64,000 nucleotides of DNA from Acanthochlamys bracteata (lineage: Eukaryota > Streptophyta > Magnoliopsida > Pandanales > Velloziaceae), in assembly GCA_019914995.1 (NCBI GenBank), contig CM034140.1:4278001-4342000 (forward strand). Direction: 5' to 3'. Below are positions 49,977-60,035 of this stretch, piece by piece; position 1 is the first letter of the stretch; each line of letters starts with the position of its first letter. The notes under the pieces were generated by a model that had not been told where the DNA came from, made no database searches, and worked only from the letters and a program-made list of their open reading frames with translations. The translations under genes were made by a program, and so were the position numbers.

Positions 49977-50429
49977 CTTTGACTCCTAATAACTCACTTA
50001 GTAATTATTTATTTTATAATGAAATTGAATCTTTGTAGCTTTCTCCTCTATTTATCTCAATAATTGCCAATTAGTATGGGCGGTAAGGCCTGCAACTACC
50101 AGCAGAATGGTGTGGGTTCAAAATTTTACTTAACTCTAAAGTGGAAAGTACTGGCATGTTATTAAAAGAAGAAAAAGAAAAAAAAATAACTCTAAAATGG
50201 AAAGTACTCGCATCCTAGAAATGAATTAGTTTTATTATGAAATTAAAATGTGTCATATCTTTTTTAAAAAGAACAAAAGGTATCAATAGAGACCAAAATT
50301 ATTGGTCGCTATTGAAAAAAACATGTCGCTAATAGTATTACCGACCATAAAGCTATGATCGTCAAAGTGGTCGCTATTAGTAATAGTGATCCGTTGGAGA
50401 CGTTGGTCGCTATTGACTAAGGCAACAAT

Positions 50430-51090
50430 GATTATTAGTTTGTTGGGCATAATAATTTTGCAATTGATTTAGGGTTTTCAAAAGTACTTTTCTACTAATA
50501 AACTACTGTAATAAACACACCCATGTAGAATGGTTGCAATGTTTTATATATTTTATGTTTCTCGAAGGTTGTTGTTATACTTGTTATTTTTTTCTTTTAA
50601 ACCCAATCACTAGTTGTGAAAACATGAATATGGAGATTTTTGTAGGGAACATCTAATTGCTATCTTATAAATCAGGCTTTTTCTCTAATGTTTTTAGGGT
50701 CGTTTGGAAAAAACTTATGAAATAAATTTTTTTGAAATAATAAATATTTTTGTCCTATTTTGATAAATAAGCTTTATTATTTTGACCTAAAAGAAATAAA
50801 AATAAAAAATAAAAAAATATTACTATTTAGAATTTTTTTATATTTTTAAATAAATTTTTCAAAAGATGTTTTGAAAAACTAAAATAAAAAAAAGTTACTT
50901 CTGTGAATGTGTTTGCCAAACAGCCCCGAGTTCACAAGATTCATTCATCTGGTCTAGATGGTAAGTTCTTGCTTGCCAATTTTAAAATAAAATAAATTAA
51001 CGTAAACATTGGTATGTTTTCCTAGTTAACCAAATGTTAACTATAGTTAAAACTTAAACCATAGTTGTGGTGAATGACGCCCTTGTTTAT
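50430..51090. other. Intergenic, with an A/T-rich MITE-like repeat at 50697-50927
   Basis: The repeat starts GGGTCGTTTGGAAAAAACTT and ends TTTGCCAAACAGCCCC, which inverted is GGGGCTGTTTGGCAAA; the ends are imperfect inverted repeats around a T/A core. No gene seen. Confidence 0.5.
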
Positions 51091-51099
51091 AAACCTTCC

Positions 51100-52501
51100 A
51101 TCCTGTAGAACTCCAACGCTCAAGTGGAGTGAGTGGGAAGCGAGTCATGATAGAAAGAAAACATAGAGAAAAAAGTTCTGTAGAGAGAAAGAGGGAAAGA
51201 GAGAAAGAAAGATTATAGAAGGAGAGAGAGATTGTTTTGTTGGAGTTATGAGAAATTTAGAAAACTAGTAAGCTTGTTAAGGTTTGATTCTTCTCTATAT
51301 CTGTCCCTCTAGCTGGGTTTTGTTGTTTTCTGAATCTTGCTCTCCTCAAGCACTTGTTTGTTTGATTTTTGACTTTGCTATCAGTTTTGTTTCCACTATA
51401 TTGTATGAGAATGAATCAAAGACCTTTTTTTTTAATATATTTTGGCGGGCAGTTATATTTATTCTTCAGTTTTGAGAATAAGTTTTGGGGATTTTTTCTT
51501 GCGTGAATCTACCAAAAGGGTTTGATTTTGAGTGGTTATTTTTTGGTTTTTGCTCTGAATGATGGCGTTGGAGAAGGAATGTCATCCTAGCAATCCCGCA
51601 TGATTTTTTTTTCCCTTTGTATTCCTTAAACATTTCATAGATTTGTTTATTTCTATCTGACTAAGTTTCTAATACAATTATTGATCTATGATTCTACATA
51701 CGGTTCAGACAATTCAAAATCCTCTTTTTTTCTTTTCTTTTTCATAAAAAGGATATGATGTAAAGATCTACTGCATATTCCTAATGGAGTGCATTAGAGA
51801 AATTTATCTAGGTTGCTTTATGTTTCTTATACTAGTAAGTGGTGTACACTAGCAGCAGAACTAAGTTCATCTAAACATATAATCTCTCTCTCTTTTCTTG
51901 ATAATAGCCAATTATATATGTGGTATAATGTCATGAAAGAAAAAGTATCTGAAACTTGTGATAATCTTTCTCTTCGGTTTTCTTTGTTAATGGTTCACTT
52001 GGATCTATTTTCATAGATAAGTTGCAGTTAAATTTATTGTTTCTTTTCCTTGTTTACACTCATGGCTTCTTCTTATGGTGTACTATGATTATTTTGGGAG
52101 AAATGTGAATATTAATCCAGGATTTTGACTTGCATTATAAGTGTAGTCTTTGTGAACCTTGCCTGTACAAGTTGTCCGATAAAAATAACAAAAACCTGTA
52201 TAAGTTGTCAGATAAATTAACAAAAGGATTTTGACTTGCATTATAAGTGTAGTCTTTATGAACCTTGCCTGTATAAGTTGTCAGATAAAATTAACAAAAT
52301 CCTGTGTAAGTTGTCAGATAAAATTAACAAAAGTCGTAGTCCCTGCATTTTTGCCTTTTTAAAGTTTGCTGCATTTTTCCTCTACATATTAACGCAAATT
52401 TATGCTCGTGTAATCTTGAGCAGCTGTTTTGTTGCATTGTTTGTTTTTACTAATATCCTGATCTTCTTATTCTAACAACTTTACACTGTTTTTCTTTGCA
52501 G
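51100..52501 (+). other. 5' leader and leader intron of the second EIN3-like gene
   Basis: A GA-rich leader (51120-51240, many GAGAGA/AAAGAGAGAA) is followed by a probable donor AAG|GTTTGA at 51281 and an acceptor TTCTTTGCAG ending at 52501, 29 bases before the start codon. Long leader introns are common in the EIN3 family. The intron includes a tandem repeat (52120-52332). Splice ends are inferred. Confidence 0.5.
52120..52332. repeat. Nested tandem repeat in the leader intron of the EIN3-like gene
   Basis: Two 106-bp units start GGATTTTGACTTGCATTATA at 52120 and 52226. Each unit ends with two subrepeats of about 33 bases of the form CCTGTATAAGTTGTCAGATA plus AAATTAACAAAA, so four subrepeats in all. 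Confidence 0.85.
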
Positions 52502-52530
52502 GAGAACCCCATACTATATTCAGATTTGTC

Positions 52531-54165
52531 ATGATGAACTCTATGCACATGGATGGGGAAACAAAAGGAGAAGTTGATGACCCATCTGGATCTCGAGAAA
52601 TGAATTCTGAAGCTAGGCGCCTAAATCCTCTTGAAGCGCTAGCTGAATATCCTAAGGTGGAAGATAATGACAGTCTTTCACGAGAACATAGTACAGGTCC
52701 TTCTGCCAAATCTGAAGAGTGCGACAGTGGGAGTGATGAAATAGAAGAGCTCAAGTGTTGCATATGGTGGGACAACTTGAGGCTGCAGCAACTCAAGGAG
52801 CGAAGGGCAAGTAAGAACAAGGAGCAGTGTGAGGAGCAGGTATGGAGAAAGGAAATGTTGGAGGCTCAGGATGAAGTTGTCAACTACATGCTAGAACTGA
52901 TGGAGATTTGCAATGCTCAAGGATTTGTATATGGGATAATCAATGAGAAAGGCGAGTCGGTGAATGGCTGCTCTGACAATCTCCGTGCCTGGTGGAAGGA
53001 ATGGGTGTGCTTTGACCAGAATGCACATGCAGCTATTGCCATATATGAGGCTCAAAATTCCACCTCAGATGTATGGGTCACATATGACCTCATTGAGCTA
53101 CAGGATACCACTTTGGGCTCTCTTCTTTCCACTCTGATGCAACACTGCGATCCGCCTCAGAGAAAATTTCCTTTGGAGAAAGGAGTCGCACCTCCTTGGT
53201 GGCCGAACGGTGAGGAGGAATGGTGGGTCCAACTAGATATTCTTAAAGAGCAAGGGCCACCACCTTATAAGAAGCCCCATGATTTGAAGAAGGTATGGAA
53301 GATGGGTGTTATTATTGCTGTGGTAAAAGAAATGATGCCTGATGTTAAGAAGATTGAGAGGATTGTAAGACAATCAAAGTACTTGCAAGATAAGATGACT
53401 GCTAGAGAGAATACAATTTGGTGGGGTGTTGTCAAGCATGAGAAGAAACTTTATATGCAACTACATCCTGATGCTTACCATTCTCCGCCAACAGGTGATA
53501 GTGCCTGTGGTAGCAGCAGTATTCACAATGTTAAAGGCCTCAATCATTCCAAAAGTACTGGAACTTTGCACGACCAGGTTCTAGAGGGGAGTGTTTCATA
53601 CATAGGAGGAGGCTCTTTGATGGCAGATTTTGAGAATACAGACTTCATGCAGAAAAGGGAAGATGCAATCGATCCTTTAGCATCAACAACTCAAAGCATC
53701 TTCACTTGCAATCATTCACAAAGGATATATCGTGACACACAATTTCAGGACCAATCGGCCAGAAGCCAGAACTTATGTTCCTCATGTGCGTTTAGATCAC
53801 AGTTGCTTCCACAGATGGGTGAGAGTAGCACATCTCTTCTTTCCATGCTAAATGATCAGCCAAGCCAATGCCTTCTTGATTTAAATCTTAGTCTTACGAG
53901 TCACTATGGGGGCAATGGCGATCTTGCAAAAAGATTGAACCCAGATCATTACCCCGGTAATGCTAATCTTGAAGAGAACGCTACTCAACCAGGCCTCATG
54001 GAGCAAGGTAATGTATTGGGATCAACTCTAATAACGGATGGCAGCACCTTTGAGCAACAACCACAAATCAGCATGCATATTGAACAATCATTTAACGAGC
54101 AGGCGAACCAGCAGAATGCTAGCTTCATATTTCCAAGCAATCAGAATCAAACTGGTTCCAACTAG
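52531..54165 (+). CDS. EIN3-like (EIL) transcription factor with EAR-type motif
   Basis: Second EIN3/EIL family gene; 544 residues, one coding exon, ATG at 52531 just after the inferred leader intron. The acidic N-terminus (1-75) leads to [24 protein letters not shown], an altered first basic region. Then come [17 protein letters not shown] (130-146), [22 protein letters not shown] (149-170), [20 protein letters not shown] (190-209), [20 protein letters not shown] (213-232), [19 protein letters not shown], and [16 protein letters not shown] (278-293). This is the complete EIN3 DNA-binding core. The C-terminal half is Ser/Gln/Asn-rich and contains LDLNLSL at 449-455, a match to the LxLxL EAR repression motif. 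In known members the protein acts in the nucleus, with stability set by EBF F-boxes. The changed basic region ([12 protein letters not shown] for RRMW.D..RLKR) and the EAR-like motif suggest a specialised paralogue near the EIL4/EIL5 type. It looks intact. Confidence 0.93.
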   Translation: MMNSMHMDGETKGEVDDPSGSREMNSEARRLNPLEALAEYPKVEDNDSLSREHSTGPSAKSEECDSGSDEIEELKCCIWWDNLRLQQLKERRASKNKEQCEEQVWRKEMLEAQDEVVNYMLELMEICNAQGFVYGIINEKGESVNGCSDNLRAWWKEWVCFDQNAHAAIAIYEAQNSTSDVWVTYDLIELQDTTLGSLLSTLMQHCDPPQRKFPLEKGVAPPWWPNGEEEWWVQLDILKEQGPPPYKKPHDLKKVWKMGVIIAVVKEMMPDVKKIERIVRQSKYLQDKMTARENTIWWGVVKHEKKLYMQLHPDAYHSPPTGDSACGSSSIHNVKGLNHSKSTGTLHDQVLEGSVSYIGGGSLMADFENTDFMQKREDAIDPLASTTQSIFTCNHSQRIYRDTQFQDQSARSQNLCSSCAFRSQLLPQMGESSTSLLSMLNDQPSQCLLDLNLSLTSHYGGNGDLAKRLNPDHYPGNANLEENATQPGLMEQGNVLGSTLITDGSTFEQQPQISMHIEQSFNEQANQQNASFIFPSNQNQTGSN

Positions 54166-55410
54166 CCTTGCAGAAGGTATTAGGATTAAAATGTCAGAGT
54201 TTGATAGATCATTTCTTTTGTTTTTGCTAGAATTTTGTAAGCATGCATATTGCTGAAAGCAAGTTGTATCCTGAGATGAGTCTTATTTTGATTTCTTTTT
54301 CTTTTTTTTTTTTGTATTAGGTATTTATCATCGTTGCCTTGTGAAAATTTTATTCAGTTGCTCTCAGTAAAGAAGCAATCATCTTTGATCTTGTGCCAAT
54401 CATTCAAGGAATCAGAAGTTCATTTGAAGCGCGATGATCTATTGGTGCATATTCATAAGAGAAGCAAATGGTGTTGGGGACATTACTATGGATAACCTTC
54501 TTTTCCTTGAAGGATTTGATGTTCAACGAATTCATTATCCTTATATCGTTGATATAAGTCTGACATACGTGTCTTGTATATTTAGGTTATAAATAGCATA
54601 AATGTCTTTTACATGTTTTTTTAAATTTTTTTAAAAAATCAATAAGCTTCACGGTGCTGGTCTGGAACTTCTTCAAAATAGGCATGGAAATGTTCCGGAA
54701 AATGTTAAAACCAATTTTAAAACATCCATACAGTCTACCATTTAAATAAATATTATTTTGGGCAAAATATCATGCGTTTTTACTACTAAGGTTCAGATTT
54801 ATCCTGGTCATGGATAGATCACCCAGGTTCGGGTCCATATCAAAAGTTCTATATCTCCATTTAAGTTATGCTCTTATTTCAAATTTATCATTCTACAAGT
54901 TAACCATTAATTTTATAATAGTATATTAATTAATTATTATTTTTTATTATTAAGAAATTATTGTTTTATTTATAAGCATTCAAACTTTTCTAAACAAAAT
55001 GTACTAAAATTTTTATTTGTAAGAAATTAGACATATATTAAGCTAGTAATATGAATGCAAACTCTTACAAGTATATTATTTGATTCTACTACAAATTAAC
55101 AGACTCGACTTGCCTTATCATACGTGATTGCCGTCTACACTTTTAGGCTTCATTTTGTTCAATAAAACGTGAATTATTAGTAAATAAATTATTACAAAAA
55201 ATTATTATAATAAGATAATTTATTTTTATTTTAAAAAATTTAAAATAAAAGTGATTTAGTGTCTTATTATATTGTAATTTGAAATGAGCTGAAATTGGTT
55301 TTTAATAAAGCTTTCGTCGTTTTTCTTCTATTTTGAGAATCAATTAATCAAGAAAAATAGTGCATCTATTTTGAGTTGTGAACATTTTTGTTCGGTTTTC
55401 AATCGAAGAA
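54166..55410. other. 3' flank of the EIN3-like gene and intergenic DNA
   Basis: Probable 3' UTR to about 54600, with a possible 3'-UTR intron between AAG|GTATTAG at 54178 and TTGTATTAG near 54321. Then A/T-rich intergenic sequence without recognised genes. Confidence 0.4.
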
Positions 55411-57076
55411 ATGAGCCCGTCGGAGGAACGAAGGAAGTCAGTGGTAAGCAGAACAGAGTAGATCGATGAACTCGCTCGCCTCGCTGTTCAGCATCAAACG
55501 AATAGCAGGTAATCTTTTACTAGATAATCTTTTCTTTTAGATAATTTTATTTAGATAGAAATCAGGTAATGGAATTGACTTTATCTTTCTTCCTGTTCAA
55601 CTTCATGACTATTGTACGTTTAGGGTCTGCGTAGCACGATCAGTATGTAGATTTAGGGCTTGATCAAAAAGAAATTGAGAGACGGCTGATTGTGCGAATA
55701 TCCTTTTTAGTTCTTGTTTATCTTTTTAAATAGGCGAAGTGAGAAAGAATAATTTTTGCTTTCCTGAGAGGTCAAAAACAATTCGATTAAGATACAAATT
55801 TTGAAGAAGTTACAAGTTCCACCAGTTTGTGATGAATTGCCCTAGATTCCATGCATTGGATATGACCTCACCGGTCATTCCCACAGAGCATAGAGAGAGT
55901 AATAATCCTTAATTTCTTACATCTGTAAGATTTTATATGTTCCACCGGCTAAATCACCTTGGTACCGTAAGGGCTTGTTCCTTGTCAGGAAGTGGACCGG
56001 AAATGGGTTATTAGAAAGTGAATTGTTGGGAGTGAGTTTGTGAGAGTAAATTTGGCCCCTACTGTTGGAACCTTTGTAGATTTTCAAATGACTGTACGGC
56101 ACCGATATATAGTTATTCAATATAATTTTGGTAAATTAAAACAAAATTTTAAAAATTTGCTATTTATAAAAAAAGTTTCTAAATATGTTTAACTAATATA
56201 TAAAATAGGTTTTTTTATATAAATAGAAAATTATATGAATCTCTTTTCAAAATAAGTTCCTTGCAGATGTCATGTGACGAATCCAGGAAAAATTCTAATG
56301 ATAGGGGTCGGAACAAAAACAATTTAAACTTTAGGAGTTAAAATGAAACAAAGTCTTAGAGACCAAAACGAAAGTGCGAAATTGAGATAATGGCTGAGGC
56401 TGCCAAGTTGATTTAGTTTGTTTTCAGTTAAATGTTGGTATTATGAAGTATGAAGTTTTTTATCAAATTGGGATTACTTTGGGTGTCTTCAACTACTGGT
56501 ATTTGTGTTAGATGCACATAAGGCAAATGGACGAAACTTTTCCAAATGTTTTGCAAGTGGATGAATTATTTCTTATGAAAGCTTCTTAGTTTGCACTTGT
56601 GTAATTAATCTTTACCACCTCTCTGACTGAAGAACTGGGGTTAGCTGTAACTTAATTCACACGCTTACAGTATTTTGCTTGAAGTGTTTGTTTCACATTA
56701 TTGGTATCCAATCTCACTTTGTAGATATTCTTTAGTTTCTGTGCATATACTTTGATCTTTATGCATTTATTTTTTTACCAGCTTGATCATCATGAACATC
56801 GGTCTCCAATTTCTTCATTCTTGTTCTTCCCTCTCTAGTCCAACTTTCTTTTATTTTTCATTCTTAAAGCTAAGATTGTATCTTTTCTTCCAGAATTCTG
56901 CTCTTGAATTTGTCAAAGTGGTGTATGCAGAACACCAAGTGGTTGCAGGACTCTATCATCTGACTGTGGAGGCAAAGAATGGAGGGAAAGCAAACATTAT
57001 GAAACAAGATCTGGTAAAACCCTGGATGAACTTCAAAAAAGTCCAGGAGTTCAAACTTGTGGTCTCTACAAGTTAA
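55411..57076 (+). pseudogene. Broken phytocystatin (cysteine-protease inhibitor) gene
   Basis: Phytocystatins block papain-type proteases through a QxVxG loop and a C-terminal PW loop. Exon 1 (55411-55508) starts ATGAGCCCG and contains IDELARLAVQHQTNS, the plant-cystatin helix signature (LARFAV..HN). Exon 2 (56894-57076) reads NSALEFVKVVYAEHQVVAG, then LYHLTVEA, VKPWMNFKKVQEFK, stop at 57074. Splice borders are clean (CAG|GTAATC, TTCTTCCAG). Three things argue for a dead gene. There is an in-frame TAG just before IDELAR. Exon 1 ends one base out of phase with exon 2, explained by one lost base next to the donor (AATAGCAG where AATAAGCAG would keep NKQN in frame). The YEAKVWVKPW segment is scrambled and shortened by small indels, and the loop lost a residue after QVVAG. 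It could still be transcribed; a terminal exon-like stretch with AATAAA lies at 58861-58945. Confidence 0.7.
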
Positions 57077-59450
57077 ACTGTAAGCTAGTTACATGAAATA
57101 TTTCATACTTTGCTTCTTGGACATTTTTCCACTAGATACTCAGTTTATCTGTGCTTATGCATATGGGAGGTCCTGTTAATAGCTCTGTTAATGCAACAGC
57201 ACAAATATTTGCAGTTTATAGAAAGTTCTATCCATCAACTTGTTGGTTGTCTAAATTTTATAACCCTCAACCTACTCCCTAAATCGAATTACTGGTATTT
57301 AAAGTCACTAGGCCCTTGATAATTATACAAGTTCCTGGGTCTGCTTTTACCGTGCCTTTTTTTTTTCTTCTCTTGGACCAATTTTATTGCTTAGGAGGTT
57401 CTTATATCTTGAATGTAGGTTAACACATCTAGATGGTCCAAGGGTTTTTTTCTTCCTTATGCAATCAGTAGTGCATAATCGTTCAGCACTTCAGCAATTG
57501 TATTTTGAAAATTCTTGATTTCCAGCATTAATATTAGCTTATGATTATTGTGAACTTCACAGATTTTGATTATAGGATTTATTGCCATCATTAAAGCTCC
57601 AAACACCTATTCCTTATAATGATGGTTACCTTATGGAATATGTGAAACGTATTTTTCATTTTTTGAAACTCATCCACCATTTGTTTAATTATTTCATCTC
57701 CTAATTTTGTAAATGTTCCTTCAATTCATAGCATGAGGATCTTTCATTCCTTCATCTTGCGACTTGAGAGACGTACAAGTATGATGATTTTTGAAGTATG
57801 GATTTCTCAATCTGTCAACTGAGTTTGTTTTGAATGTCATTTTAGTTGATGAGTTGACTCTTTCTGGTGGCCTGTAAGATGCCAAGTAAAGAGCCCACTA
57901 CCACGTTTTTCCATGTCGCTCAATTGTAATTGTAAATACCACTGCTGAGGTGCTAGAGGAGCACCTTAGATGCACCCAAATTGTGACAATGATAGTAATC
58001 AGTATGCACTCTGTTATAATGGATGCAAAAGAAAGACTTACTCTCTTTGCTGTCAGAAAATACTTTTTATGATTATTGGGTGTTTGATTGGATGTTGGAT
58101 GAGATAATATGTTATAGCATGGACATGTCTTTTGAAGCCATCTCTGCTCTTTCAGAAGTCTAAGAGCCTGTTTTATGGTGTTTCCAGTATTCTAATTGTA
58201 ATGTAGTTGTTTTGCTGTTCAACCTTATTATGGGAGTAAGCATATGCCTCAAGACAGAAAGCCTTTTCTTTTATTCTTACATGAAAATTTATTTTCTCGA
58301 AGTAAAACAAAAGTTATGTGGATAGTTGTGATTAATGTTATAATCCATCTTATTTGGAGGGATCCTGTTCTTGTATGTCTTTGTGGACAATTGCTCTGAC
58401 GAGATGACTCAGTTTATATGTTTTGTTTGAGGATATTAGCATAATATCAAAATCTTTCATGTAAGACTTAGCACAGAAACTATGTAGTGGTACGTTTCCC
58501 GGTAATCTCATGTTTTCTGCTATGAAGATTTCCCTGTTCAAGTTAGATGAGCTTCTTTTGCTACCATTACAATACTCACAAAAGTATCACTCTTCGAAAA
58601 GAAGTCTCTCTCTGTTTAAACAAATATAGGAAGCATGAATGCCAATTGATTGATTTCATGAAATCGAAAGTCTTGTCATTCAATAGTTCATACTTAAAGG
58701 CTAATTTTGCTAGATTGCTAAATTGTGCAATCTGCTCTATCCGTTGCTGCAACTGTACATTTTTTATTTTGTTTCCCAGGTTTTACCTGGTGGAGATTTA
58801 AGATGATATTAAATACGGTTTTGAATGTATTTTCAACTTAAGCTACTTTTTCATTTTCAGGTGCCTGAAGCCTTCACCTACCCAGCTTGTTCTGTTAGAT
58901 AATTAATGTGCAGTGAAGTTTGGAGTTTGTCATACTTGTTTAATAAAATGTTAATGGCTCTGGCGTTGCCGGATAGCTTCTTGACATTAACATCTGTCGG
59001 CAGTATTGTCCCATAATATGGTAACGTATATATTGCCTGTCATTGATTACCAAGAGTTCTGTTTAGTGGGATGGTAGTTATATACTAGACCTGTAAAGGT
59101 TGTTTACAGTATATCTGATTTTGCTAAAGCCATGCTCTACGGTGCAGGAACTTGCTCCCTTTCAGTTGGTGGGACTGTTTACTTGTTTAAAAGTGAGCTT
59201 CAGAAAAATGAGTTTTGGAAAGCGAGTAGAAAGCGGATTGTTAGGAAGTGAGTTTGTGAAAGCAAACATAAGAAGTTACTGAGAAAGAAGTCGTAGCGCA
59301 AGAAAGTCATTTACGTGGTCACTTATGGTGTAATAAACAAATCCCAAGTTGCTTGAGTGCAGCTGTTAAGAGAAGTCTTAAATGTCTTTGAAGTTAATAT
59401 ACAGCTGGGAAAATGCCCTTATTCGCCCTGCACTTCCCAAATATTAGATC
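57077..59450. other. Downstream region of the cystatin relic, no clear gene
   Basis: Moderate A/T content, looking like intron or former 3' UTR. TTTTCATTTTCAG|GTGCCTGAAG at 58860 followed by short open frames and AATAAA at 58940 resembles a last exon, but it encodes nothing I recognise. Confidence 0.4.
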
Positions 59451-60035
59451 AGATATAAAGCTGACGTTTCCAGTGCCTCTGCTCTTTTCTTTCTGCTTGT
59501 GCTGGATGGCTGGGCAGCCAGGATGTTAAGGTCACAAGTACCCCAGTCCTTTTTCCTCTCAACGGGTACCACCTTGAGAAACCGACTCTGCTAACTAACT
59601 GCAAAAATCAGTAGATGAGTACAAGCGTTTACACTATATCGACAACTGCTAACAACAGCCATAGCTTAAAGGCCAAGGCTTGCTTATACCAAATTGCAGA
59701 AAAAGATGAGAGCACAGACGATAACATCCACAGCCAGCACGAAGCTAATTGATGACCTTTAAAATCTTCAACATCCATAACCACGAGGATAATGAGCGAA
59801 ATCTACGACAAGCAGAATGATGGTTAACATGCTTGCCTTGTTAGTGGTATTGCAAAATTACTATACAGAGAGTTCATGCGCCTCTTACATTAATGCCAAA
59901 AGGACACATGTAACTTTCTTTGCTAACTCCTACAACTAAGTACAGGATAAATTAGTCCATAGGCATAGACAGCCTAGTAATCTACATCAGCTTTATGTCT
60001 AACTAACTGCCTGATTTCTGGGCTATTGCACATGA

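Larger units (their letters stand above)
46237..50420. mobile_element. CACTA-like non-autonomous element or remnant (boundaries tentative)
   Basis: Both flanks of this interval are studded with short direct and inverted copies of GTCGCTA/TAGCGAC: about eight at 46320-46660 and about six at 50310-50420. This is the subterminal repeat style of plant CACTA (En/Spm) elements. CACTATCTTTATTAGC at 46237 and TAATAGTG ending at 50389 could be the inverted ends, but a 3-bp target duplication is not evident and repeats continue a little beyond on the right. No transposase frame was found. The interior holds an EIL-like gene fragment and a nested insertion. Alternatively, the two flanks may be separate elements. 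Confidence 0.45.

Noticed and set aside
55474-55508. Alternative first exon reading MNSLASLFSIKRIAG, like a mitochondrial presequence
   Set aside because: The same bases in another frame give the cystatin helix IDELARLAV, and the matching QVVAG exon lies downstream; the presequence frame does not continue into it.
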